Position numbers and translations under genes: made by a program. DNA of 64,000 nucleotides from Tunturiibacter gelidiferens (lineage in GTDB: Bacteria; Acidobacteriota; Terriglobia; Terriglobales; Acidobacteriaceae), in contig NZ_JACHEB010000010.1 in assembly GCF_014201335.1 (NCBI RefSeq), positions 124,001 to 188,000 of the forward strand, read 5' to 3'. A model generated the notes under the pieces. It had not been told where the DNA came from, made no database searches, and worked only from the letters and a program-made list of their open reading frames with translations. Below, piece by piece: positions 37,082 to 47,210 of the stretch. The first letter of the stretch is position 1. Each line of letters begins with the position of its first letter.

Positions 37082-37287
37082 GCGGTTAGCTCTTATCTAC
37101 ATCTTTCGATGCAGTGATTCAATGAATTACCGCCAAGACAAGCAAATATACTCTTGTCGTGAATTGGATTAACCGGTAGATCCGCTTACTCGACAACTTC
37201 GGTTGGATACGTTTTTAGGACCCTTATGATATGAACGTCTTGACGTACCTGCGATCAGATAGTCTGTTGAGCTGAAATCGTGTCCAA

Positions 37288-39137
37288 ATGAATAAGAAAT
37301 CTAATTTGACCGAAACGGCGAGGCTGCTGCGCATTGTCACCTTCGTCGTAGTAGTCGCCGCGCTCTACTTCGGTCGCAGCGTGTTTATCCCGCTGGCCCT
37401 CGCGTTATTACTTTCCCTGCTTCTGGCGCCGGTGATGACTTCTCTCGGTCGACTCCGGTTACCGCGTGTGGCTTCAATCCTCCTGATAGCCCTCTGTCTG
37501 AGTACGTTAGCTTTTGGGTTCGCCTGGAAGCTGTCCGTTGAACTGACAGATTTGGCTGGTCAACTGCCTGGCTACAAGACGATATTGGAAGAGAAGATCC
37601 ATGTGCTAAGTGGATTACGCAACTCGAACTTCAGCAAAGTGTCAGAGACCTTTGGAGATCTTGAGAAAGACTTAGCTAAGGCCGGTTCAGAGTCCCCAGA
37701 GCAAGGTCATACCAAGAAGCCGCCTCCAGGATCCTCGCCCGATCGGCCACTGGCAGTAGAGGTCGTACCTCAGTCGAACACGATTGCCTATGTCGAAAAC
37801 GTACTGGGCTCAATGGGGGCAGCGGGCCTTGTTGTTGTCTTTACAATTTTTGTCCTCATGGGGCAAGAAGACCTTCGCAATAGATTCATCCATCTGTCGA
37901 GCGGTGGCCGGCTGCATGTAATGACTCAGGCTCTCGACGAGGCAACACGTCGCATCCAGCGCTATCTGTTTTTGCAGTCGGCTGTAAATGCCGCTTACGG
38001 TTTGATCGTCGGGGTGGGTTTGTACCTAATCGGGATACCTGAGGCTTGGCTGTGGGGTCTCCTTGCGGCGATCCTTCGCTTCATGCCCTACATCGGTGCC
38101 CCCGCATCTGCTGCAATTCCAATACTTCTATCGCTCGCTGTGTTTCCCGGATGGGGACACGCGTGGGGCACCATGGCCTCTTTCGTTGCGCTAGAACTCA
38201 TCGTAGCGAACTTTGTTGAGCCTCTTCTGTATGGGTCACAGGTTGGTCTCTCCGCTCTGGCGATTCTCGTCGCAGCCGTGTTTTGGACTCTGATATGGGG
38301 TTTTCCTGGCTTAATATTGTCTACGCCGCTAACCGTCTCCTTGGTCGTTATGGGACGGTACATCCCAAGTCTAAGTTTCCTTAAGATTCTCTTGGGCGAC
38401 GAATCGGAGATATCGCGAGGCGATCTTTACTACCAGCGTCTGCTAGCATCAGATCAAGGCGAGGCCAAGCTTGTCTTAGAACAGTATCTTCAGACCAAGT
38501 CCCTCGATGAGCTCTACAGCGAAGTTCTAATTCCGGCTCTCAGCCTCGTCGAACAGGACCGGCATCGCAACGAATTGGATGATGCCACACTAAGTTTTAT
38601 TATGCAGAGCACACGTGAGTTGATCGAAGAGTTGAGTGACACCTCAGTGATCAACGTCGCCGAAACCCCGTGCCTAACAGACAGTTCAGCGAGTTGCGTT
38701 GTTTGCATACCAGCACGAGATGAGGCGGACGAACTTGTTGGCCTGCTTTTGACGCAGTGCATCGAAAGAAGCGGGTTGAGCAGCCATAGCGTTCCTATCG
38801 GGCCAATTGGTGAAATGCTTTCGACAACAGCCGAACTTCGGCCAACCGTTGTCTGTATCTCCGCATTGCCGCCATTTGCAATCGAACATACTAGAGCGTT
38901 ATATCAAAAGCTTAGAGCGAAATTTCTGATCTCAATATCATCATCTGCCTGTGGCACTTTGCAGGAGATCTCGATAAAACACAACGCCGATTGAAGCTGT
39001 TCGACGGGCATTCAGTGCTGCTCACTCTCCCAGACGTGCTGCAATATGTGAGGGAAAAGGTCCAACGGCCCTCCGTCGGCGCTACCTCAACTGTGCTTGT
39101 GCGGGGAGTGAGCTTATTGAAGATAAGAAAAGTCTAG
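37288..39137 (+). pseudogene. AI-2E-type transporter fused to a B12-binding-like domain, frameshifted near the end
   Basis: The N-terminal ~370 residues are a PF01594 AI-2E/TqsA-family transporter: first TM pair (FVVVVAALYFGRSVFIPLAL), a long periplasmic-type insert with a proline-rich segment, and the conserved core RFMPYIGAPASAAIPILLS with the last TM group through TPLTVSLVVMGRYIP. After a helical linker (390-450) comes VVCIPARDEADELVGLLLTQ and PTVVCISALPPFAIEH, which resemble a cobalamin-binding-like Rossmann domain without the D-x-H-x-x-G histidine. In the current frame the protein stops at 38994, but a missing C near 38926 hides FPDLNIIICLWHFAGDLDKT and a helix, to TAG at 39137. So only the last fold elements are affected; the transporter part is intact. 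Confidence 0.78.
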
Positions 39138-39249
39138 CCGCCTCTATTTAGGAAGGTTGCCAGACGTTCACGAAGGCGTTCTGTTTGCTGCCTGAACGGA
39201 AGAACACCGCAAAGTGGCTTGAATCGCTGGCGATACCGCGCGCTGAGAT

Positions 39250-41397
39250 TTACCCTTTTACCGCAGCTTGGATCACAGGTGTCGCCGCAAATGCCTGCTT
39301 GAACTCGTCGTTCTGTTCCATTAGCTTGACTAAGCGTTTCGTCAATTCCTCATCTGTTTTCGCCGCTGTTCTGATCTCAACTGGAAACCGCGCCCACAAC
39401 TGAAATGCTCCTCCGCTAAACTGAAGCCGTGAATCGACCTCCGGAGCGGCAATTGGAGCTTGCATCCAGTTCTCAACATCACGGTGTTGCTGCTCGATGT
39501 TAGGACGATAGCTTTCGTAGACCGTCTTCACCTCGTTCATGATGGCGTCGCACACTTTGGTGTAATTAGTCGTCGCTGAGAGCTTCACAATCAGTTCATG
39601 CCAGGCGAACTCGGTACCCGGTATCTGCTTGTAGAGAGGCGTGGCCGCCTGAAATAGCACTGCGTTGGAGAAGACAGCCACTCGGCCCGTGGGGTTCATT
39701 TCCACCCCGCTGCCTGCTAGCTCCATCATGTAGAACCGCACCAAGCCGACGTCAATTACATCTCCGGTCACGGATGAGACGGTAATCCGATCGCCTACTT
39801 TGACCCCATATCTGCCGACAATAAAGAAGTACGCAGCTACAGAGAGTAGGACAGTTTGTAGTCCTACCGCAATGCCGGCTGTAATAAACCCCGCAAACGT
39901 TGCGAGGGAATTGAATTGCGTCACAAAACCGAAAAGGACGACAATTACTGAAAGAAAGCCGATCGCAATCCTTCGAACCACCAACAACTGACGTCGCCTT
40001 CGTGGATCATGGACGTATTTATTGGTTGCGCGCCTCCATAGCTCGCCCCCAACAAAGATGATCCCTAGCGCGATGGCGATCACTACTACGCGAAGCAAAA
40101 GCGCGTGAAGGACTCCCTTGTACTCCTGATCCACGGCACCCTGCCATGCGGTAAGGTTTGACCTGCTTTCCTGAAGAACGATAAGTTCCTGGCTCAAGGG
40201 GATTGCAGCCGAAGATAGGGCCTGGAAATCCCTCGTGATCGAACCGAGTGTCTCTGCAGAGGTAGCTTGGGACGTCGACGTGGGTGGGGTAACAGATGTT
40301 ACTGTCGGAGTAGGCTGAATCGAAGTGGGCGCCTTGGTCTTTGTCCCAGCCGGCATCTTCTTTGTTGTTGCTTGAGGCGGGGCCGAAGCCTCAACCGCCT
40401 CTTCGGTCAACAGTTGGCCCTTAGTGACAAGAGTGCGAAGAACGGTCGAGATCGGTACTCTAACAGCAAGGGCCGTTTGATGAGCCTTATCGTTCTGGCT
40501 GATTAGACCGTCAAGCGCGTGCTTGGTCTCCAACAACTGAAACAAAACCACTCCCTGGCTGCTAACTCCCGAGGATCGCGCTGACTCCAACGTAGTCAGT
40601 TGAGGCGCAACAATCTTCTCCTTGCTGTTCAACTCGGGAATGGATCGTTGAAGTCGCTCTACATCCGCCGCAAGTCCGCTTCCGTCTTTGGTGTCGGAGA
40701 TGCCTACAATCTTTTTTAGCGCCTCGTCCATGGAATTGTTGAGGTCGATGGCTGCCTGAACCCCCTCTCTCTGTAGCCGAAGAGAGTTGATTTGTCGCGA
40801 GTTTGCCGTTGCGATCGCCTTATCCAAGCTGTCTTCCCGCCCCTTTAACACCACCAGCGCCTGTTCAACATTCGTCTTGGTGTTCTCTAGTCTCTGTCTA
40901 TCGCCAGTAGACACATCCTGATGCACAATCGCGAGCGCGGCTCCGGCCTGAGCTGCCTGAAACGCGTAAGTTGCAGCCTGTGAGGAAAGCTCAACCGATT
41001 GGGTGAAGTAAACAGCGTCATTTGGCTCCCCGGCCTTCTGAATCGGCACGAGTGAGGCGCGGTAGAAGCTAATTACCGCGTTAAGATGCGACAGAATGTC
41101 GGTTCGGCTAGACTGCAAATCAAAGCCAGGTACCCCCCTTGCCGAGACTTTCTTATTCTTTTCCGCTGCCGCATTCTTATCCGGCTTGGGCTCTTGCGAA
41201 TCATCGGATTTGTCAGGCCGTTGCGGGCTATCTTTTACCTGCGCCCGTGCTAGTCCCATTACGCCGCCGCCCACAAAGACGATGTTAGGGAGAACAAGGG
41301 CGACCCATACTAGGAGTGATGGAATACGTCTTTGTCGCTGCACAATCACTTGCTGTTCACTCTTTTCGTCCTGGTTCATCCCCGACTTCATTCCCAT
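39250..41397 (-). CDS. Mechanosensitive ion channel (MscS family) with long N-terminal region
   Basis: About 715 residues. A TM or signal segment (LLVWVALVLPNIVFVGGGVM), a charged linker (SQEPKPDKNAAAEKNKK), a ~350-residue helical/coiled-coil periplasmic region with a Thr/Pro-rich spacer (TSIQPTPTVTSVTPPTSTSQ), then TM helices at about 470-495 and 520-580 and the MscS pore-like stretch LATFAGFITAGIAVGLQTVL, followed by the beta domain VGDRITVSSVTGDVIDVGLV and an alpha/beta C-domain. Opens under membrane tension to relieve osmotic shock. ATG 41397 chosen; the frame continues to 41535 without support. Confidence 0.85.
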   Translation of the reverse strand: MGMKSGMNQDEKSEQQVIVQRQRRIPSLLVWVALVLPNIVFVGGGVMGLARAQVKDSPQRPDKSDDSQEPKPDKNAAAEKNKKVSARGVPGFDLQSSRTDILSHLNAVISFYRASLVPIQKAGEPNDAVYFTQSVELSSQAATYAFQAAQAGAALAIVHQDVSTGDRQRLENTKTNVEQALVVLKGREDSLDKAIATANSRQINSLRLQREGVQAAIDLNNSMDEALKKIVGISDTKDGSGLAADVERLQRSIPELNSKEKIVAPQLTTLESARSSGVSSQGVVLFQLLETKHALDGLISQNDKAHQTALAVRVPISTVLRTLVTKGQLLTEEAVEASAPPQATTKKMPAGTKTKAPTSIQPTPTVTSVTPPTSTSQATSAETLGSITRDFQALSSAAIPLSQELIVLQESRSNLTAWQGAVDQEYKGVLHALLLRVVVIAIALGIIFVGGELWRRATNKYVHDPRRRRQLLVVRRIAIGFLSVIVVLFGFVTQFNSLATFAGFITAGIAVGLQTVLLSVAAYFFIVGRYGVKVGDRITVSSVTGDVIDVGLVRFYMMELAGSGVEMNPTGRVAVFSNAVLFQAATPLYKQIPGTEFAWHELIVKLSATTNYTKVCDAIMNEVKTVYESYRPNIEQQHRDVENWMQAPIAAPEVDSRLQFSGGAFQLWARFPVEIRTAAKTDEELTKRLVKLMEQNDEFKQAFAATPVIQAAVKG

Positions 41398-41566
41398 TCT
41401 TCTTTCAACCTCTCGAGTTTCCCTTTCCTTTGATGCGCAGATCAGAGGCTTTGAGCGCAGCGATCCAGTGCGCCAGCCCGACCTTGTGTTCAAGCAGCCA
41501 GAGATACTTCGGTCCGCATCAAACCCACAACGCAATCAGAAGACTCAGCGACTTACATGGAGAAAC

Positions 41567-41722
41567 ATGATGAAAACTATACTTTGGGGGATCGTAGGCT
41601 TTTGTGCTGTTGTAGCAGGTTTACTCGTAATCCTGCCGAGGCGAAACGCTCCTATCGAACTGCTCGCACATCGGCTGGAAGATGCTTGGGCAGATCATCA
41701 CACTATCGTTGAAGCTACATAG
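41567..41722 (+). CDS. Small single-pass membrane protein
   Basis: 51 residues: MMKTILWGIVGFCAVVAGLL then a positively charged border (PRRN) and a soluble helix RLEDAWADHH. Two adjacent ATGs with GGAGAAAC upstream. It lies divergent from the MscS-type gene, 170 bp away. Unknown function; too small for standard calling. Confidence 0.55.
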   Translation: MMKTILWGIVGFCAVVAGLLVILPRRNAPIELLAHRLEDAWADHHTIVEAT

Positions 41723-41944
41723 GTCGGCAGCTCAGATATAAAGTTTGCCGTCGCATGTACTTCATGGCAAGCCGCTTATTCTCGTAGCCTTACGAGGTCC
41801 TCGATGCGCTCCGAGCACGAGCATGAGCCTGCTTTAGACGCAGCTGACTTCTCTCCGGTAATTGCGGAGTTTTAGGTTCGAACACTATGCCGACAGCCGC
41901 TGAGTGCTGGTCGGCTGTGCCAATCGCTCCCGTAGGCCACTACT

Positions 41945-44128
41945 CTAAGATTGTGGTGTTTCATCGGATAGAAGTTTTAGGGATCTGCCGCCCACGATGA
42001 CCTTGGCGTCCACTACCACTTTGGCAAAGGGTTCATCGATGTTTTCCGTATCGATTACTTGGTTCCAATTGGATCCGACCAGCGGCGGCGGTAACGTGAA
42101 CTCAACACCTTCATGAGAAGCGTTGACGAGAATGAGAAAGCTATCGTCAATGACGGGCTTGCCTTCTTCGTTCGTGACCTGCAAAGTCTGACCGTTCAGG
42201 AGTAGGCCAATAGAGCGATTCCATCCTGCGTTCCAAACTTCATCTCCGACTTGATTTCCATCTGGGTTGTACCAGGCAATGTCCTGAATTACAGTGTTTC
42301 CGTCCTTCCTGCGAATCTGACGATCCTGGAAGAATTTACGACGGTGAAGATTGGGATGAGAGAGCCTAAACTGGATAAGCTGACTGGTGAAGTCGCGGAG
42401 ACGTTTGCGAGAATCGTCCAGAGCCCAGTCGAACCAAGTCAACTCGTTATCCTGGCAATAGCAGTTGTTGTTGCCGCGCTGGGATCGGGCGACCTCATCG
42501 CCTCCTGCGAGCATTGGGACTCCTTGCGAAAGCATCAGAGTGGCAAGGAAGTTGCGGATCTGACGCTCCCTTAACGTGTTGATCTTCGGGTCGTCCGTTG
42601 GTCCCTCAGTGCCCATGTTCCAGGATTCGTTGTCGTTGGCGCCATCCTTGTTGTCGTCGTGATTCGCTTCGTTGTGTTTTTCGTTGTAGCTTACGAGGTC
42701 ACATAGAGTGAACCCATCGTGCGCGGTAATGAAGTTAATGCTTGCGTAGGGTTTGCGACCATCGAACTGGTACAGATCGCTTGATCCCGTTATGCGATTG
42801 GCAAAGTCCGATAGCTGACCTGCATCGCCTTTCCAAAAACGACGAATGGTGTCGCGATAGATCCCGTTCCATTCTGCCCAGAGAACAGGGAATTGGCCTA
42901 CCTGATAGCCCCCGTCACCAACGTCCCACGGCTCTGCAATCAGCTTAACATCCGCTAGGGTGGGGTCCTGATGGATTGTGTCGAAGAAGGAGGAGAGTCG
43001 GCTGACATCGTGGAGTTCGCGGGCAAGAGTCGCGGCGAGATCAAAGCGGAACCCGTCCACATGCATCTCGGTAACCCAATATCGCAGCGAATCCATGAGC
43101 ATCTTCAGCACTTGTGGATTCCTTACATTAAGCGTGTTGCCGGTTCCGGTGTAGTCCATGTAGTGCCGAGGGTCTCCCTCAACCGTGCGATAGTAGGTCG
43201 CATTGCATACGCCCTTCCAACTCAGCATTGGGCCCATATGATTACCTTCGCAGGTATGGTTGTAGACCACGTCAAGGATCACTTCGATGCCCGCTGCGTG
43301 AAGAGCCTTGACCATCTCTTTGAATTCACGCACCTGTCCCCCTCGGTCTCCCGAAGAACTGTACCGTGACATCGGCGCGAAATAGCCTAACGTGTTATAT
43401 CCCCAGTAGTCGCTAAGACCTTTATCTACGAGATGTCCCTCATCAATAAAGTGATGGACGGGGAGCAATTCAACCGCCGTAATACCGAGTTTCTTGAAGT
43501 AGTTGATGCTGGACTCGTGCGCCAGGCCGGCGTAGGTACCACGCAGTTTCTCAGGAACCATTGGATTGCGTACGCTAAAACCCTTGACGTGGACTTCATA
43601 TATGACAGAGTCAGCGAGAGGTGTCTCCGGAGGACAATCATCTCCCCAATCGAACTTATTATCGATTACTACACTTTTGGGAACGCCAGCCGCACTGTCC
43701 TGTTCGTCAATTTTGCCATCGTCGCCCGACGCAAGATCATAGGGAAATATCGGGGCCTTCCAATCGACATCGCCGGATATAGCTTTCGCATACGGATCAA
43801 CTAGCAATTTATTCGGGTTGAACCGGTGGCCTTGGTCGGGTTCCCACGGCCCATGTATGCGATAGCCGTAAAGTTGTCCGGGCTTGATATCAAGCACTAG
43901 CCCGTGCCACACGTAAGCCGTACGTTCACGCAAAGCAATACAGGCAGTCTGCTCGCCATCCGAGTTGAACAGGCACAACTCAACGCGGGTCGCATCTTGG
44001 GAAAAAATAGCGAAATTGGTGCCGTTCTTGTGAACTGCCGCGCCGAGAGGATAGGGCCTTCCTGGCAGAAGAGTGGGATTTAAGTGGCTCCTCGATTCCT
44101 CTTTTTGGGGTGCCTCTAGAACTCTCAT
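41945..44128 (-). CDS. glgX: Glycogen debranching enzyme GlgX
   Basis: 727 residues. N-terminal CBM48 (GRPYPLGAAVHKNGTNFAIF), then a GH13 catalytic barrel with YEVHVKGFSVRNP, VELLPVHHFIDE, the conserved region DVVYNHTCEGN, nucleophile region GFRFDLAATLARE, acid/base in IAEPWDVG and FITAHDGFTLCDLVSYNEKH. It hydrolyses alpha-1,6 branches of phosphorylase-limited glycogen and in some bacteria links to trehalose synthesis. ATG 44128 is chosen for the perfect AGGAGG upstream; 44161 is an alternative. No glgA/B/P in this window, so it is a lone accessory copy. Confidence 0.92.
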   Translation of the reverse strand: MRVLEAPQKEESRSHLNPTLLPGRPYPLGAAVHKNGTNFAIFSQDATRVELCLFNSDGEQTACIALRERTAYVWHGLVLDIKPGQLYGYRIHGPWEPDQGHRFNPNKLLVDPYAKAISGDVDWKAPIFPYDLASGDDGKIDEQDSAAGVPKSVVIDNKFDWGDDCPPETPLADSVIYEVHVKGFSVRNPMVPEKLRGTYAGLAHESSINYFKKLGITAVELLPVHHFIDEGHLVDKGLSDYWGYNTLGYFAPMSRYSSSGDRGGQVREFKEMVKALHAAGIEVILDVVYNHTCEGNHMGPMLSWKGVCNATYYRTVEGDPRHYMDYTGTGNTLNVRNPQVLKMLMDSLRYWVTEMHVDGFRFDLAATLARELHDVSRLSSFFDTIHQDPTLADVKLIAEPWDVGDGGYQVGQFPVLWAEWNGIYRDTIRRFWKGDAGQLSDFANRITGSSDLYQFDGRKPYASINFITAHDGFTLCDLVSYNEKHNEANHDDNKDGANDNESWNMGTEGPTDDPKINTLRERQIRNFLATLMLSQGVPMLAGGDEVARSQRGNNNCYCQDNELTWFDWALDDSRKRLRDFTSQLIQFRLSHPNLHRRKFFQDRQIRRKDGNTVIQDIAWYNPDGNQVGDEVWNAGWNRSIGLLLNGQTLQVTNEEGKPVIDDSFLILVNASHEGVEFTLPPPLVGSNWNQVIDTENIDEPFAKVVVDAKVIVGGRSLKLLSDETPQS

Positions 44129-44551
44129 TTGTCCTCCTGAAACGACCACCTTATCGACCATGGTCGCATTTGACTTCTAAATTGTTCGGGACCTTCCTGC
44201 CAAACGGTTTTACCGCTTGCCTCGGGGAAGCCATCTGTCGAGTCGTCGGGCAGATTGGCAGCGAGCATCAGCTGTCGATCACCGCTACTATTCCAAAAAC
44301 GCACTACGACGGCCCCAACACGCGGCACCCAGCCTTTCTATCCCCCATGTTTAACTGTCAGTAACTTGGTTGAAAAAACCATAAAAAGCGTTGTATGCAA
44401 CTCCAAGTTGGGTCCAATCAGGCGAACAATTATGGGCGCTGGTCAAGGTGTCCTAACCAAAAAGCGAATGTGTCAAAACGAGTCGGTAAAAATTGCATCT
44501 CACTTGGGGAACAGAGATACAGTTTCGAAAACCGACGCGAGGACCAACCTA

Positions 44552-45325
44552 ATGCGCGCTTCACACGCCCGTTCATTTGGCCTGTTTTGCTTGATGTGTG
44601 TATTGAGCGTTCTGGCTGGTGCGGAACCTGTCAAAGTTCGCTATGCGCAGGGCTCCAGTCACGGATTTCTTGCGCTCAAGACTCTTGATGGCCGGTTGAT
44701 TGCCACTGGAGAGTCAACACAGACCGTTCACGGCGGCCGCGTGACCTCACGTCTTACCTTCCATTTTCTTGACGGTTCAACTGACGACGACGTTACGATC
44801 TTTACCCAAAGCAACACCTTCAGGTTGATCAGCGATCACCATATCCAGCGTGGCCCTTCCTTTCCGAAACCAATCGATTTCCTGATCGACGGAGAGTCTG
44901 GTCAGATCATCTCCCGGGATAAAGAAGGGAAGCTGACACAGGAACACTTGGATCTGCCTGGAGACGTTTCGAATGGGCTTCCGCCAAATCTACTTCTAAA
45001 TATCCTACCGTCCACTACGGAAACAAAGATCTCCTACGTTGTTCCAGGCTCAAAACCTCGGGTGGTCCGTCTTTCGATCAAACCAAAAGGAAGCCTTCCT
45101 TTCACAGTAGGCTCGCTGCGGAGGAAAGCCACGGACTTCACCATCCATGTTGAGTTGGGTGGCCTGACGGGAGTTGTTGCGCCGATCATCGGTAAAGAGC
45201 CTGCCGATTATCACATTTGGCTGCAGAACGGCACCCCTCCCGCGTTTGTTCGGGAAGAGGGACCGCTGTATGAGGGAGGACCCATATGGAGAATGGAAGA
45301 AATCAGTCCAACGTTTAGCCACTGA
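44552..45325 (+). CDS. Secreted hypothetical protein
   Basis: 257 residues with a signal peptide (SFGLFCLMCVLSVLAGAEPV). The rest is beta-rich: GFLALKTLDGRLIATGESTQ, RLTFHFLDGSTDDDVTIFTQ, DFLIDGESGQIISRDKEGK, then a repeat-like second half with VVRLSIKPKGSLPFTVG. This suggests a periplasmic DUF3108-like sandwich, but I cannot assign it. ATG 44552 has GAGG upstream; the ORF to 44255 overlaps the glgX promoter region. Confidence 0.6.
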   Translation: MRASHARSFGLFCLMCVLSVLAGAEPVKVRYAQGSSHGFLALKTLDGRLIATGESTQTVHGGRVTSRLTFHFLDGSTDDDVTIFTQSNTFRLISDHHIQRGPSFPKPIDFLIDGESGQIISRDKEGKLTQEHLDLPGDVSNGLPPNLLLNILPSTTETKISYVVPGSKPRVVRLSIKPKGSLPFTVGSLRRKATDFTIHVELGGLTGVVAPIIGKEPADYHIWLQNGTPPAFVREEGPLYEGGPIWRMEEISPTFSH

Positions 45326-45414
45326 ATAAGTCGACCATACCTGAGATTTACGTCCCTTGGGCGTGTCGCACGCAAACGCAACACTCATTTGGTCGATCAG
45401 CATCACACCGCGAC

Positions 45415-45957
45415 ATGTCTTCTCTTAGGTCAGAACCTTCTCCACGGCCTGATGATCTTTATGGTGCTCTCCGAGACATCACGCTAAGACCCTTCAAAAC
45501 GCTCAAACCCCCATGGAGTTGGAAGGCAGCGATCCTTAGCGCACTGCTCCGCGGAGTGACGTTCTACATCAGCAATTTGCGCTCAGGCCCCGACCGAGCT
45601 GCCGCTGCGATGATAGTCGAAGCTTTCTTCGCGGTTTTCGCGTCTGGTTTGATAGGAGCGGTTTCCCAACGGCTGAGGTCGTCCCGACCAGTGTTAGCAA
45701 CCGCGACGGTTGTGTGTCTCGGGCTGCCGGCTTTGATGGTGATGGCTCAACTCGGGGTGCACCATGCCGCTCGCACTCCTCACGTGGGCCCGGGCGTGCT
45801 AGTGTCATTTTGCCTCGCATCCGTTTCAACGGCTTTCAGTTGGTATGCGATGCGACATGGATCATTGCTTGGCGGCGCGGACAGTACTACGCTTGCTCAT
45901 GACATCGTTAGTCTGCCAGCGATCACTGTCAGCTTTGTCACGTTCCTCGAGCTTTAA
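45415..45957 (+). CDS. Hypothetical membrane protein
   Basis: 180 residues with an N-terminal cytoplasmic segment (PRPDDLYGALRDITLRPFKT) and four probable TM segments (AAMIVEAFFAVFASGLIGAV, ATVVCLGLPALMVMAQLGVH, GPGVLVSFCLASVSTAFSWY and a hydrophobic C-terminus). Starts 89 bp after the secreted protein on the same strand. Family not recognised. Confidence 0.5.
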   Translation: MSSLRSEPSPRPDDLYGALRDITLRPFKTLKPPWSWKAAILSALLRGVTFYISNLRSGPDRAAAAMIVEAFFAVFASGLIGAVSQRLRSSRPVLATATVVCLGLPALMVMAQLGVHHAARTPHVGPGVLVSFCLASVSTAFSWYAMRHGSLLGGADSTTLAHDIVSLPAITVSFVTFLEL

Positions 45958-46088
45958 TGGATCATTATCGTTCGAATCACGGCGCTCGGGAATAATTTAA
46001 GGCCTCGGTCGGATAGGCGTAGAGTTCCTTCGCATTTTCTTTACGGCGGTCTACCCGATCACTATTTCTGGTTGGGTCTTCTGAGGGG

Positions 46089-46508
46089 TTACATTCTCTC
46101 CCGCGCCCACCAGAAGACCCCGGCCACCACGATCCAAGCCCCTGAAGCGATGAAGAGCATCAGTGAGAAAGTATGGGTCGGTAGCCCCCGCCACAGTACC
46201 ATTGCGAATCCGACTAACCCAACCGCCCCTATCGAACCGCCGGCCGCCTCTACACCGGCTTCACCCCGTGCGGAACGGGTCCCTAGCTTGCCGGCCAACG
46301 CTTCTCGTTGCGTTTTATGCTTCTCTACTAGGCTGACTCCTGCGGGAAAGATCCCCGGAAAAGCCAGGAATAGGCCGCCCACCACCGGCCCGTAGTGGTC
46401 CGCGATAAGCCCTGCAAAGACCGTTACTAAACCACCGAAGATGAACCGTGAAGCATACTCAGTCGGTTTGGTCTCTTTCAGGGAATCGAACCTTAGCTTT
46501 AGCCGCAT
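46089..46508 (-). CDS. DUF3147-like membrane protein
   Basis: 139 residues: RFIFGGLVTVFAGLIADHYG then GPVVGGLFLAFPGIFPAGVS (the DUF3147 helix pair), a charged loop VEKHKTQREALAGKLG, and two or three further TM helices. Starts only 5 bp after the neighbouring DUF3147 gene ends. The two small multi-pass proteins probably form a complex. ATG 46508 (MRLKLRF) preferred. Confidence 0.65.
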   Translation of the reverse strand: MRLKLRFDSLKETKPTEYASRFIFGGLVTVFAGLIADHYGPVVGGLFLAFPGIFPAGVSLVEKHKTQREALAGKLGTRSARGEAGVEAAGGSIGAVGLVGFAMVLWRGLPTHTFSLMLFIASGAWIVVAGVFWWARERM

Positions 46509-46512
46509 CTTC

Positions 46513-46854
46513 TTATCTCCGCAGCCAGAGCGCCCAGATGGCTGCTGCCGTTGCAAACCAGACCGGCATTAATGTGATGGCGGCCATTAGCGATTTCGGC
46601 CGCCAACGCACGAGTATAAAGCTCACACAACACGCATAGACGAAAAACGCGATCGCACCAGCAACCATAGAACGAGCCTCTATCGCGATATACGCGGCAC
46701 CGTGTTTATGCAACGTCAATGACAGCGTCGCAAACGCAATGGTCGGAGCGGCGGCGAACACTCCTCCAAGCGACTCCGGTTTTATCATGTCGCCAAGGAT
46801 TGCAAACACGCTCACCACTAGGCCGCCTATTAGAAATCGCAATATCGCATCCAT
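46513..46854 (-). CDS. DUF3147 family membrane protein
   Basis: 113 residues, four TM helices: ILRFLIGGLVVSVFAILGDM, LGGVFAAAPTIAFATLSLTL, MVAGAIAFFVYACCVSFILV and ITLMPVWFATAAAIWALWL. The K-P-E-S-L-G-G-V-F-A-A-A-P turn is the family hallmark. First gene of the pair with the following one. Function unknown. Confidence 0.7.
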   Translation of the reverse strand: MDAILRFLIGGLVVSVFAILGDMIKPESLGGVFAAAPTIAFATLSLTLHKHGAAYIAIEARSMVAGAIAFFVYACCVSFILVRWRPKSLMAAITLMPVWFATAAAIWALWLRR

Positions 46855-47071
46855 CACCACTGTCGCCTTCCTTGGCCCCACTCAGTAATTGCAAGGTCGC
46901 TCTTTCTCCCTAGCAACTGAAAATGCTTCTTGCCACGGGGTTGGTTAATCCTTTCGTGAGATATTTATGCCGGCCCTTCGTATTAGGTTGCCTGTCAAAC
47001 ACCCACATTTCGGAGCGCAGATGGGAGTTCAGGTCTGAACCTCAAAACGAGGCCCTCCCCGTTTGACCCTT

Positions 47072-47148
47072 GCCGGTCGACCTTCCTCGTGACCAGGAAT
47101 CAACATTCGGGCGGTCGAACTCCGCCTATCGTTGAGCTACCAAACAAC
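47072..47148 (-). tRNA. Degenerate tRNA-like sequence (relic)
   Basis: On the reverse strand GGTAGCTCAACGATAGG resembles a tRNA D-arm and is followed by GGCGG-AGTTCGA-CCGCC, a perfect 5-bp anticodon-type stem with a 7-nt loop. The T-arm cannot be folded and position 33 is not T, so it is not a working tRNA. No other feature of the 355-bp region 46855-47210 was identified. Confidence 0.25.
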
Positions 47149-47210
47149 TTGAAAGAGAAGAATCGCGTCCCACGCGTTGATTCACATTCTATTTACAATG
47201 CAGGGCGGAA

